A stretch of 64,000 nt of DNA from Patagioenas fasciata (Eukaryota; Chordata; Aves; Columbiformes; Columbidae). Below the pieces are notes generated by a model. The model saw only the letters and a list, made by a program, of their open reading frames with translations. It was not told the DNA's origin and did no database searches. The stretch lies in NCBI RefSeq assembly GCF_037038585.1, contig NC_092521.1, positions 72,840,898 to 72,904,897 on the forward strand. The letters are read 5' to 3'. This document shows, in pieces, positions 49,991 to 63,126 of the stretch (positions are counted from its first letter, which is position 1; every line of letters begins with the position of its first letter). Position numbers and translations under genes: made by a program.

Positions 49991-50170
49991 GGGAAGACTG
50001 AGGAGCAAGGAATGGCAGATACCTCTGGTGAACTGACCACACTTCTCAAGGGGAAGAAGGTAGAGAAGTTGGGAGTGAAGTTGAGCCCAGAAAGCAGGGA
50101 GAAGAGTGGGGAATATGTTTTAAGATTTGGTTTTATTTTCTCATTACTCTACTCTGATTTTTTGTTTGAA

Positions 50171-50185
50171 AATAAATTAAATAAA
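50171..50185 (+). terminator. ERVL LTR poly(A) signals
   Basis: Two overlapping AATAAA hexamers (50,171-50,176 and 50,180-50,185), in the part of the LTR expected to hold the R region. Confidence 0.65.
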
Positions 50186-50359
50186 TTTCCCTGAGTTGAG
50201 TCTGTTTTGCCTATGACAGTAACTGGTGAATGATCTCCCTGTCCTTATCTTGACCCATAAGCCTTTCATTGTATTTTTCTCTCCCCTGTCCAGTTGAGGA
50301 GGGGGAGTGATAAAGCGGCATAGTGTGCAACTAACTTCTAGCTAAGGTCAACCACCACT

Positions 50360-50364
50360 GATTG
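50360..50364. repeat. Target-site duplication of solo LTR, right
   Basis: GATTG directly after the LTR end, same as 48,846-48,850. Confidence 0.8.
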
Positions 50365-51855
50365 GAAGGGCAAAAGAAATACATCTGCTGACTTCAGACT
50401 AGATCTGCAAAGATAATGGGAAAAGGAAGCAAATGGAGAGCTTCTGTTGAGTTTATTGCATTTTGGATTACTGGATCCTGAATGACCATTTCAATTCTAC
50501 CCCTGAAATCTGTGAAAACTCTGGAGAAGTTCTCTTGCCCTAGTATATCTCAAGATAAATTAAAATGGGAAAAATGGAATTCTTGATACATAGGTCCTAA
50601 ATGTGGGAAGGGGTACAGTAGATCTAGTCTGGGTATGATACCTTCTTTCTTCTGAAGAAAGATGGCCGAAAGGTGGTTGCTAAGATAAGTACTTTCTTTA
50701 TCACTATCTTAAAGGGAATATGTCTCTCTATCCTTAGGAGGTTGTTTTCTTTGCTTAAATGGAGCATCCTTACAGACAAGTGGGCATTGACTATTGATAC
50801 GTCAGTGTCCTCATGCAGGAAGACTTCTGAAAGATGACCTTGTCCTGAATCAGAATAGAAATGGTCTTGTTATGTCCATGTCGGTCACTTCAAAATCTTA
50901 AGTTCTTTCTATTGGTCTGCTGAGCATTGGACATGCTGCAAGCTGGATGTCATGCTTTTAATAAGACATATAGCCATGGTTGGTTATGTCGTATCATACT
51001 CTGGTCATGAAGTACAACAGGTCTTCTACCTTAAGCGTATGCCAGAAGAGATAGCGTGAAAAGTATTGTTTTAAAAGCTCCTCTTTTTCTCATGCTGGAG
51101 GAAATAACACTAAGACCTAAAAGATACGAGTTTTGTTTAAATGCTATAAAGCATAAAAAATATTTGATTTTACTTCTCTTTAGAGAATTAAGATTTTAGA
51201 TGCAACCTTTTAAGTTATTATTGCATGATCAATATATCCCAGTCTTCTGTTTGCTTGTTAATCTTACATGAAAACTGAAGTGATTTGGACAGTAGCCTAA
51301 AGGACTTGGAAAAACATAAGTACATGCAGCAGATTTCCTGTGTGACATTACACTGCTTAATCTTTTTACGGCTTTTGTGCTTCACTAGTAAAATCAGGAT
51401 TTGATGGGTTTCTACCTCATACATATTAAGGCCTGTGAAATGCTTCAATATTACAACCTCCATGGCTGATATTAAATAACCTAAGTAAACAGCTAACAGT
51501 CGTTACTCTGGTAGCTGAGACTTTAAGAAAAACACCATATGTTTTGAGACAATAACACCATGAAAAGTGGCAGCACAACAATACTGGCTGTGTTTGCATG
51601 TCTTCAGGAGAGACTCCCTGAAGAGAGCCCACAAAATCTCAAGTGCCGTGAAAAAATATACAAGAAACGAGGATTTCCCAAGCATTTAAGTAAATGTATT
51701 TATGAATTAAAGAGAAAAAAATTGCCTTAGTTCAAGGATTTTATGGAGGGAGAATGTAATACACTACATGGAAAAGAACCTGGAAACTATGGGGCTTTTT
51801 TCCAGATGTTCATGTTAGGGCTTCCTATGAAGTGAGCATTAAGACCATGTTCTTA
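50365..51855. other. Unique DNA, nothing recognised
   Basis: About 1.5 kb of AT-rich sequence with short frames only (82 codons at most) and no ERVL internal sequence or primer binding site. Confidence 0.55.
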
Positions 51856-51997
51856 GTTTTTTTTGTGTTTGATTGTTTTTTGGTTTTGGTTTGGTTTGTG
51901 GTTTTTTGGTTGTTGTTTGGGTTTTTGTTGTTGTTGTTATTGTTTTGTTATTGTTTTGTTATTGTTTTGTTTTTGTTTTGTTTTTGTTTTGTTTTTT
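51856..51997. repeat. T/G-rich (TTTTG)n tract
   Basis: About 140 bp of TTTTG, TTATTG and GGTTTG units. Cys/Phe-rich frames across it are artefacts. Confidence 0.9.
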
Positions 51998-52096
51998 AAT
52001 TATTTTATTTTTGCAACCATGCCAGCATGCTGGGGTCCTGAAGTGAGAAGGTTCAGTGTCTTGGGGACTGCTTTTTCTTTTGAGACTCTAACTTAG

Positions 52097-52541
<445 letters not shown>

Positions 52542-55500
52542 CTAATGGGTCTTACATAGAAAAAGAGACTAAAGACCACCACTGAAACTTTGGTCAGGTT
52601 GAGTACTCAGATGAAAAATCAATGTATAGGATCTCAGGACCTCTTGTTCTAGTTGAATAAGGATGGTATTGCTCGGCTAAAAGAAAAAACAGTGTGAACT
52701 GGAAATCCTGTGGTGTCTTCAACTTTTAGTTACACATCAATCTTTGGGGCTCTGTCAATACAGTTTGAAGCTAATACAAATGCAAAACAGTATGGTGACT
52801 CCGTGGACCATTGCCATAGCTATAATCTCTCCCTAGTGTGGAAAACATATGTTTTGCTTGAATCTTTGAACAAAAGGAGACAACCCACTCAAAGACCACA
52901 AGTACAGCTAGGACTCATAGAAGAACTAATATACTTAATGTTGCCCACGTGCTTATAGGAATTATGGAACTGAGCTTTGAATCTTGAACTCCCTCCATGC
53001 TACATTCATCCATAAACAACCTATTCATTTCATTCTACCCAGACGTTTTCCTCTGTCTCATACGAGGAGTGAAAATGCAGAAGTCCTTTTAAAGGTAAAC
53101 AAAGCACTGCATAGAAGAACTCTCCTGGTCATGAGCTCCAACTGTGACTTTCCCATGAGGCCTACCTTCTGTGACCATAACTTCTTAAAAACTAGGCTGA
53201 TTTGAATTTGACCTGTTAAAATGTTGTGTTTTTTTCTTTAGCAAATCCTCACCTCATTAATGACTAAAGGTCATGCAACCACTCATTCTAAACTAAGTTA
53301 GCATAGTTAATCATTTTTTGATACAGTAATTCATTAATATCCTTTTTTTCAAAAAGAAGTCCCATAAGGACTGAAATGATTTATCCAAGTGAAAGCCCTC
53401 CTTTCCGGATGTGGTCAAAACAGTGGGCTAGCCCTATGATAGTGATGAAATGATAACACCAAATATCAAGCATTACCAAAATGTTAATGATACTCTTCGT
53501 TGTAATCAGGCAAATGATCTTCAATGAAGAACCAGCTTGGACAATATAATTACAAAACTTTGTTAGGGATGTAGTGTTAGGGATGTGACTGTATATCATC
53601 AAGACAATGGCCTGCCTCCTGTACACTGCCATTTGTTTGATCATTTTTTACTTGAAACTTATGCTTTCGTATAATGCAGATGGTAAAGTTGGACCAATGC
53701 AGAACTTAGTAGTAGTTAAATAGCAAGTGTTATTAAAAAAAAAAAAAATTGTAAAACAAACAAATGAACAAACAAAAAAAACTTCTAATTTTGCAAACCA
53801 TACTGTAGATTCAGAAAAGTCATCAACATTTGGGATTTATCAGCTAGTTAGCAAGACTGGAAATAAAGGGAAAGAAATAAAGCAAAAGGAGAGAATGTTA
53901 CAGAGAAAAGAAGGAAATTTATTCACTTCTTTGATTTGGGAACTATAATACAAGGTTGGAAAAGTTTGAATCAAGGTTTTGTCTTTCTCAGACATGCTGG
54001 AAATAGCATAGAACAGCAAGTGCTTACTGCATGGATATTTTGAAAATTAAGCAGTTTCTTCAGAACTTCAGTTTCACCTTCGTCAGTTACTGAATATACC
54101 AAGAGCCTGAATTAACCCAGGATAACCTTGTGGAGGTGGAGAAAAATCCAAGACACCAGATTAGGTTTACCTTGCAACTTGAAGGTGAGTTGATAACTAC
54201 CTAATATCCTGAGAAGGGCATACTGCTGACCTCATGAGTCCTGATAGTTTAAGAGATGTCACTGTAATAGTTCCATTTCCGTTCACCTTTGCCAACAGGA
54301 TTTATCATGGAAACTGGCAATCTAGGAAACAGTTCAGTTGCTGAAAAGTCCATATCTATCACTTCATCATGAATAAGTAAAATGATATCAAAGTCCAGGA
54401 GTCAGACTAAAGATGTCTTAAGTGATAGCTATTATTTCTATGGTGGGAGTGCCTTGTCTCATGACTTTGCTCTACTGTGTGTCATTTGAAATATTTGTCT
54501 CATTCAGGACTGTTATTATGTGGACTTTTTCTTGTCATAAACTGAGATATTATCATTTCTACACAATATGTAACTGGTGATAGCATGACCTGGTCTCTAC
54601 CTTTACTACTGGTGCTTCTGTGAGGTTTTAGTCTGCTGTAAGAATCTCTGTCCAAATAAGATTTGTGTGAAAGCATTGCACCCTAATCAAATGCAATGGG
54701 AAAAAATGGACGTGTATTATTGGGGCACTTTGTCTGTAACCAGCCTGGAGGTGGCAGAAAGGGGGAAGGCTTCTCATCTGCCAAATAAGGTTTCATCAGC
54801 AGGATACTTTTATAAAACAAGTTATCGCTTTCCAAAAATAACTGTTCACATAAAATAAAGCAATATAAACTGAGACAAGCCTATGAAAAAAAAATAAAAG
54901 GAAAAAAGATATGGTCTTGATTTTTTAGCACAGAGTAAGCTTAAGTAGTTATTGTCTACAGAGAGGACCTTATAGGTGAAATGAACTGTTCATCATAATC
55001 TAACTTTGAGTTGTCACAGACTGACAAGAGCTGCCACATTCACCAATGTATTGTCTGAGTGACAACTGAATAAAAATGGAATATCTTGCAGAATGAAGAG
55101 TTTATAGAGTGTGGTAAATGTTAATTGTTGTTCTTTATGACTTCCTAAAAGAAGAACTTCAAATATATGTCATGTGGCAGTACTTGGTCTCTGAGAACAA
55201 ACATGTAGCAGGGTCAGCAAACTGTGCTACACCTGCTTGCTCCAGGCAGTATATGAAATAGGTCCTTGACAGCTTAGCAGCTCATCAGTTGCAGAGCCAG
55301 GCTGAGTAGAACAAATTTGCAGAACCAGGAGTTCTGATTTTTATGTAGACAATGGTGATCTAGGTATTGTGCCCAAAAGTAAAATTTTAACCGTGAAGGT
55401 AACCAAATGAAATGGGAATAGGGAGACAGGCTAGACTCCACAAAAAGCTGTTCTTTATCCTTCTCAAATCTGGATTTATTTTGCAGATGTTTGTACTGTC

Positions 55501-58070
55501 AGTAATCATCTTCGAAAAATAGGAGAAGGGCTTCAGTTAACAAAACAGTGGCCAAAGCAGATCCACCACATGCGTTATACTATATGCCTTGATGAAGGAT
55601 TTGCTTTGCCTTTGTAGAGTGTCCTGGAAATAAGTCTTTGGGGAATGAGACCACAATACTGCAAAATATTTGAGAAGTTCCACTTAGTACATTTTCATAT
55701 TCTGTATCTCTGACAAGAAGAGGGTGGCAGTTGAAGAAATGTTAATTCTACAATATCTATAATGAAGCAATGACCAGTTAGCCATTAAAAGCAGCATTTG
55801 CCACACAATCACTTTTGTTGACAGAAAGAGAGGAAAGAAAGTATTCCTTGTGGAGCTTCTGTGCCCAGTCCACAATTACCAAGTTTCAGTTTTGTTACTG
55901 CTTTTTGTTGCACAAAGGAGTTACAGTAAAGTGTATGACATTCTAATGTAATAAAAAGTGTAGAAATACAATTTTTCCCCAGTTATATTGTGAAGTATGA
56001 TTAGCAGCAAGTAATGGAAGATGTCATTCTTTATTTGGCAATGGCATTGTAATTATCAAAGGCCAAGTGAGAAAACTTTGTGGCTTGATTTTAGCTTAAA
56101 GAAATTATTTTAGGCAGATACTGTAAGACTACAGACAAAGCCTTGCATGAAAAACAATGTAGGTGGAGGTTTTCTGCTGCTGTTTATAGGTGTAAATCTA
56201 TTATGAACATATTTGCCTGTAATGGTATTCATCTGGGAAAGGAACCAGGGTATTCTGCAAATAAAATACTTTATAACAGAAGGTCACAGACTACAAGGAG
56301 AGAAAATTAGTTGGTTATGAAAAATATTAAGCAGTCATTGGAGGTGTCCTTTGGAAAAAAAATGAAAATCAAAACCATAATACAGACTAGTTTGTGGATT
56401 TTACTTTTTCCTTAAATTATTCTTCATTACCTGAGATATTTACAAGGAAAAGATCTTTGTCTGCTTGAAATTTGTCTATGCCTGTTCTGAGTAACAAGAA
56501 AGACATCTAAAATCTCCTATATTTATTCTTTCAGAAATAAATGTTTTGTGTACTGCAGTATTAATTTTGTAATCATTAACACAGATGAAGATCTTTACTA
56601 CTGTCAGCAGTCCTACTGAAATCTGTGGTACTATCAATGTTTGATGGTATTCGAGGCAAGGTCACAAAGAATATGTTTTATCAGACCATTTGATGTTGCT
56701 AGAAAATTGTAACAGGTTTTTTGGTTATTTTCAACAACTTTCTAGTTTCACAGGGGAGATATGTCTCAAAGCTACATTTTAGCTGCAACAACAATACTCT
56801 TTTAAACATGTTTGCATAAGTGACTGAAAGCCTGAATCTTAATAGAGAAAATATGTAGTACCACCACTATAGATGTAGTACCATGAGCAGTTTTGTTTTT
56901 TGTTTTGGTTTGGTTTGGTTTTTTTAAAGCACTAATTGTTTGAACAGATTTAAAATTCAGTTCTCTGCCCTATTTCCACATTATGCCTTCATGTGTAGAG
57001 CTATACATTTGTATGAATCACACAGTGAACCTGAGTTAGTAAATGAGATACATTAAAAATGGCCTTAATAGAAAAATGCTGGCTTATTTTTAAACCAGAT
57101 GGGGTTCCAAGTCTGGAACATCTACCAGCACAACTGAGTAGATATCATGATGACATGAATAATTGGGAAGGAGTAATGGTTAAGATTGCTCAAGTTAACA
57201 CCATTAGTGAAAGAATAACTCATGGAATTCTGCTCTGGGACCTTTCTACATCTTAGAGAAGCTCCCTTCTGTCTGCTTAGCAGCACCTGCTATCATGCTT
57301 TTAGATATGAAAATTAGTCTCATTCAGGTACATCCGCAATGAAATTCTTGATCATCCCAGCTTAAATTTCTTCAGGAAATCAGGATTAATACCTCTGACC
57401 TTTACTATAGATGTACTGTGATTTTAAAGAGTAAGTTGACACAATTGACCCATGGGGATGGATTTTGTTTGTACATGTATGTGTGTGATAAGTAGTAAGA
57501 AATGCATAGCCCTGTGGTATAGACTACCTGATGCAGAGCCTGCCAAGACCATGACAAAAAATGACCATATTAGTCTACCAGCCCACTTTTCATCCAAGTG
57601 CAGCTGAGCCTTGGCTTCCCTTATGAAAGGCAAATACTTCACACCATATGGTGTCTCTTAGCACCCTTCAGGGGCTTTTGTTCACAGCAGAATCAAGGAA
57701 GATTACAATCTGTTGAATTTACATTTAGTCTTCCATAAACAAATAAGTAATCTGTGAAAAGCTTCCATATGACTAAGTCATGTCTTGCTTTTTCTATGAA
57801 GAAGTCAGACATTATAAATTACAATGTATCTGTGGAATCAATTGATTAAATAAGAAATAATGGTTCTGATGTCATAATAAAATTACTCATTTTAGAACAA
57901 CTTTATTTTCTGAAAAAATTAAGTAGCTACCATTCCAAAACCCATTTCATAAATAGTCAAAAGTAACAGTAAAAAATACACACACATGCATACACGCAGA
58001 CCTCAAAGACAATGAAATATATGCCAGTGCCTTAAGTTGCTAAGTGAGGGACAGGTTCCTTTGGTGATAT

Positions 58071-58112
58071 AAATCAGTGCAGCTCTGCTGGATTCATGAG
58101 CTACACTGATTT
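58071..58112. repeat. Interrupted palindrome, candidate ancient repeat
   Basis: AAATCAGTGCAGCTC (58,071-58,085) pairs with GAGCTACACTGATTT (58,098-58,112), with one mismatch and a 12-nt loop. The text resembles an old palindromic amniote repeat (TAAATCAGTGTAGCTCC-like) as I remember it. This is low-confidence beyond the visible pairing. Confidence 0.5.
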
Positions 58113-58587
58113 AAGCTACACTGAAAATCTAGCCTTCTGACAATTTCTCTGGAGTTATTCCTGGCACTGAAATGCATCCTGGGCTCCTATGTCAAGACCT
58201 ACCTCTAGATAGTGTATTATGAATAAAGTGACATCTAATAGACAGTAATACCTCTTGGGAATGATACTATGTCCCATTTATTCAGCCAGAGCTATAAGCT
58301 ATTTTCTGAGAGTTTATTTTTAACTGGTTTCACTGATCTAAGCTGAGAGTAACTTCCAAGTTATCATGCTAAGAAGTGTACTAAATATCGCCCAGATTTT
58401 TTACTCTTAAGAGTCCAGTCACATTGCTGTTTATTATTATTAAAATGAGAAAACCTTACAGTCTGCATTTTATTTTCTGAAGTCACAATTATTTCCTGTA
58501 CTTTCACAAGTTATTATTAAACCTCCTTTACTCAATCTGTTACTTGTGTTCCAGCCTTTTATTTAGCCTAGCTCTGACTTATTGATT

Positions 58588-58614
58588 AAAAAACAAAACA
58601 AAACAAAACAAAAA
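58588..58614. repeat. (CAAAA)n repeat
   Basis: About five CAAAA units. Confidence 0.85.
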
Positions 58615-61600
58615 GTCAGTCCCAGACTCCATATAGCCTTTTCAAAACTTTTCACACACATAATGCTTTGTAACACCTATGAATTTGCTTTTCTGTGACT
58701 TTTAAAAATCATTTAAAATTGTCTTTTAGGGAGTTTCAAATTATTGATTGAAAAACATGCCTCTAGTTTTCTTAGTATTTCAGTACTACGTAATTGTTCA
58801 AGTATTCCCTTAAAAAATGGGTGTTGTGACCACTCAATTCATCCTAAGTGTCCCCTTTTTTTTAAACGGATGTAGTACCAGATGTTGTCCTGCTTATCAA
58901 AGCTCTTGCAATAAGTGTTCCCCATCATCACATACATCCTTTCAAAAATTTCATGCAATATCACTCATACTTTAAATACCCACTATCTAGTTTTTAACCA
59001 TCAAATTGATGTTTCCCTTTAACAGAAAAATGTGCTGTCAGTCTGTCACAAAGCTATGTGCGTAGAATGTTCTTGCAGCTGACGCCATTATGTTTGAGGC
59101 AGAAAAAAATACAAAGAGAGCCTGTGGAGTAATATATCTACATAGCATATAATTGTATAAATGAAATGCAGTGAATCCAAAATTATTCACAATATGTGAT
59201 AAAATAATGGTCAATCAATTAACCTCATCTACAAAATGCTGCTTAATTGAGGAGTCAAGCCCTTCAAAACTCCCAAAATTTAGCTGCTTTCTTCCCAGCA
59301 ATTGTGACAAGCTATTCATCTATTCATGTAGGACCACATTTCATGCTATCAGACTTGCAAGGTACAATTTTGTCATACATAATTAGCTTCTAAGTATCAC
59401 CACAGAAATCTAAGCGTTCAAGGAACAAATGATAACATCTTCTCTTAGAAGATATGTAGGTATACAAAGGCAGGATAAATATTAGGCTTGACCCATGGAC
59501 CTTAAGGTAAGATCCAAAACACATTAATATAGTGCCACAGTTATCTGCAGACTCAAATTTCTGTTCAGATGCATCCTGTCTTTTCTCACAATAAGGAGAT
59601 TCACTTCTCCCTCCCACGTGCACTGCACATCAGGCTGGCCTCTTGAGCAAAAGGGACATACAAGGCACCAAACCCAAATCCCACAGGATGGAATCAAAGG
59701 ATACAGAAATTCATTTTTTCAAGGATTTGACTTTTTTATGCAAAAAGAAACAAAAAACCAAATTGTGTTGGAAGCAAGCAATCACAAGAATATAAAGAAG
59801 TTACTCCACACACAGCTTAATCTCAGATTCAAACCTCTCTCTCTGTTCTTGGTTCTCTTCAACTGAATGCATGGTTTTCTTAAACACAGGGAAGGAGAAA
59901 AAGACCCCACATCTTTGTCTGTTGCACAAGACCTAAATATATTCATGGGTTTTGACTTAGTTTATACTCAAGGTTATTAACTGACACTAGCAAAACTAAG
60001 CACAAATAAAATTACACAGTGTTTCATGAGCTTCCTATTTCCAATGCAATTCTGTTCTTAAAATTATATTGGTCATTATAATAAAATGCATATTCCTTGA
60101 CCCCAGATTGGTCTGGGATACTGAAGAAAGCAGTATTTCAGCTTATCCTCTGCTATCATATCCATCTGAAGTTAGGTTGTTGATGAATGAATAGCAGAAT
60201 ATATAACCGGTGGGGAAAAAAAAGTGTAGGTAGGACAGTATGTGCAAAAACTTCTGGCCAAGACTTTTGCAAGGGTCTGTTTCATAGTTTCCACCTCGAA
60301 GTACATGAGATGGTCTGATTTCAGAAAATGCTGATCAGACTCTGTTCAAAAGTTGATAACTTCTGAAATATCTCAGATTAGATATCCCAGAATCCAGAGA
60401 CTTCAAAATCACTAATTGCCATGATCACATTAACCCCCAGGAATGGCTTATGATCTCTTTTCAAAGTATTGAAAAGAGGTATTGGTGCCTAGCATGATAA
60501 AGTCAGTGGACTTTTTCCTCTTCATCTGATAACTAAACGTATAGAATCTTGCCTATTTCAAATGTTATCTGTAGTATTATATGCATTGTAAATGCAAAGT
60601 AGCTACTGTTTTGAGCTTTTTTTTTTTTAACTGAATAAGTAACAGGTGGAAGTCTGGTTAATTTAAGACAGGACACAAGCACAGAAATTTGTGGTTTTCC
60701 ATGGTGAAAAGTCTGGATTGTAAAGCTGGTTAATAGCACAAAACTTGTATTTTCAGAAATTCTGTAATTACTGTGATTTTGAAATGTGCAAAAAAATACT
60801 TCTAATTTTGTTAAGCAATATCTCTTATCCATGCTTCAGGGAAAAAAAAAAAAAATTACAATTGTCTGTGCCAGAATCTAGGGTCCTTTCTAGTAACATG
60901 TTTAAACAAACAAACAAAAAAAGTAATTACAAAGTCTGATTTAAACCACCCACAGATCAAGGAAACTCAGGTATGAGGTTTTCCCTCTGCCCTTGTGGTT
61001 ACCTGAGATTGATTTTGCTACCTTTGTTCATTCAGTACAACATGAACCTCATTTGGTGAACTGAGCCATTGACTGAGACTAACCATTGGCCACTATTCTC
61101 GATTAATAATTAGTGGCACTGAAAATAAGAATCTATAAGCACTAGAACTATATTTGTAATGAGATCTCAATAGGCTGGCTCCTGCTGAAAGATAGAAGAA
61201 TGTTTTTCTCTCAGAATAAATGAAATATTGTTCTGTTCATCCACACTCCTTTCACCATGCCTGTATCTTCATCTGTGTGAACTAAATCAAATAGATGCAG
61301 ACTATATGTGGTCTACTAACTAAAAACATGAAAAAATCAGTTTCTTTAAATGTTACCAGGTTAAACAAGAATCAACTTTTCTTTTTTTTTTCTTTTTTTT
61401 CTTTTTTAATTGTGTGGCTACAAGATACAATTTTGACAAACTTACCTACCATATATCAACCTGTATGCAATTGGGGAAACAGCAAAGGAAGACACGAGAT
61501 CTGGCTTAACTACAAATAGCTGAGGATTTTTTAAATTGAATTGATTTTTGTTAGAAAGGGCTAACTTTAGGAAATCCATGCCATTTTTAGACCTATTTCA

Positions 61601-63045
61601 CCAATTTATGCTAAGTGTAGACAGAGAAGAGTTTTTGGAACTCTCACTGATTTCTTGTAAGCTTCCTTAAAACATTGCTAAAGAGCTTATATTTTCAGAT
61701 TGGAGTTTCCAGAGCAATTTGCTGTGTTGCCTATTTCTGAAGCTTCTCAGCCTTTTTACAACAAAGTCAATCTTTCTCTGAGAACAAATATTTAATTTAC
61801 ATCCTCACTAAGACCCATGATTGCATGACTCAATAATCTCAGTAATATCAGAATTAGACTGAAGTACAGGAACTAGGAGTTAATTCCTGTCCTTTTTAAT
61901 CAATCTCTCATTGAACTATCATTTTGTTTTTTCCAGACCAGCCAAATAGCAGTTATAGCAGTTGTTAGTCTTTCTCTCTTCATTTATTCCAACCTCTCCA
62001 AAAGAGAGTTAGGAATGTGGATTTATTCAGCAAATTTGACTTTTAGAGGTGCATTTGCATTACAAAATTTATATTTAAAAGCTGGGATTCTGGACACATG
62101 ATACTCATAGAAATTTAAAATTATGGCATGCTACTGATTTGTAAATTAGTACTTGTAAATGGTTCAAACACAATCTTTGTGGTTCAATACAACTCTTAAA
62201 TTGCCTATTTGCAGAAGATAAACACTAGATATTCAAAGAGAGCATTATTTATAACTCTTAGATATGTCTCTTGAAAATCTGCTGTCCTCTAACACTTACT
62301 TAACAAAGAGGAATGGATGCCTGCATGTGTCCTTTAAAAATCAGGTCTTTGTGCTTTCATAATTGTTAAGCATGTCTAAGGAAGTCAAAGACTTTGTTCT
62401 TGAAAAGGTTTAAATGGCTACTTACTACCTAGAAATAAAAATGCAAGTAGGCCAAGTTGTGTTTTGGACAATCAAAGAAAATACTGTTACTTAGGAAAAG
62501 GTTTAAAGCAAAAATAATTTAAATACAGGAATGAAACTGATTGTCATTGTTAGTTTTGCTTCTTCTGTAGGGTTTGTTTTGATGCAGAGTGAGGATAAAT
62601 TCCTATGTGCATTTTGCATGTCTCTCTTTAACATGTGTTTGCAAGTGTGTGTTCATTTTCAGATGTCGATGGAACCATACTCATTGCATGTATGCACTAG
62701 CAACATGCTGAAAGGCAAGAGTATGAGGTAAGGAAACTCTTTCCTTTTCTTCCCCTCATGAAATTCTTTCCCATTTCAGAATCAACAGCTCCCATTACAT
62801 CCCAAAGAATAATTCCTCCTTGGAGTTACTCTTCCCTCCACAGATTCCACATATCTGAATATACTTATTATCTCCCACACTATGTTTATATCAATTCCTC
62901 TATTAAAAAAAAAAAAAAAAAAAGTTTAATGGGAAGTTTCCAGTCAAATAACCTTCTACTTCTGTGAAAAGAAAGATGGTAACCAATAGCTTAAAATATT
63001 TATTTTGCAACTTGTCCAGTGGAAATTAAATTAGTATATCCTTCC

Positions 63046-63126
63046 ACAACCTGCTCCTTGCATGGGGATTGAACTAAATGACCTTTGAAGATCTCTTCCA
63101 CCCCAGACTATCTTATGATTCTATGA
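63046..63126 (+). mobile_element. Short CR1 3' end
   Basis: About 80 bp reading GGGGATTGAACTAAATGACC, TTTGAAGATCTCTTCCACCC, CAGACTATC, ending in ATGATTCTATGA-type octamers. This is the CR1 3' UTR and tail, diverged, on the plus strand. Confidence 0.82.

Larger units (their letters stand above)
48851..50359 (+). mobile_element. Avian ERVL-type solo LTR
   Basis: Starts TGTATTGGGTTTGTGTGGCA and ends AACCACCACT, where a terminal CA is expected (A-to-T change). It is flanked by a 5-bp GATTG duplication. The text (GAGAAGCTGCTAGAAGCTTCC, then ATGCCAGCCAACTCCAAGATGG, and near the end AAGATTTGGTTTTATTT, GAGTCTGTTTTGCC, CTCCCTGTCCTTATC) matches my memory of avian ERVL LTRs. AATAAA signals lie at 50,171-50,176 and 50,180-50,185, and a degenerate ~40-bp tandem array is at 49,306-49,990. 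There is no internal region: a single LTR between direct repeats means the rest was lost by LTR-LTR recombination. A roughly 450-bp insert interrupts it. Confidence 0.85.
52542..63045. other. AT-rich unique DNA
   Basis: No gene recognised in about 10.5 kb. All frames are short, none over 100 codons. A (CAAAA)n tract lies at 58,588-58,614 and a decayed palindrome at 58,071-58,112. Homopolymers occur at 60,840-60,855 and 62,905-62,923. Confidence 0.55.

Noticed and set aside
51863..52096. Hydrophobic Phe/Cys/Val-rich 77-codon frame
   Set aside because: Created by the TTTTG tract.
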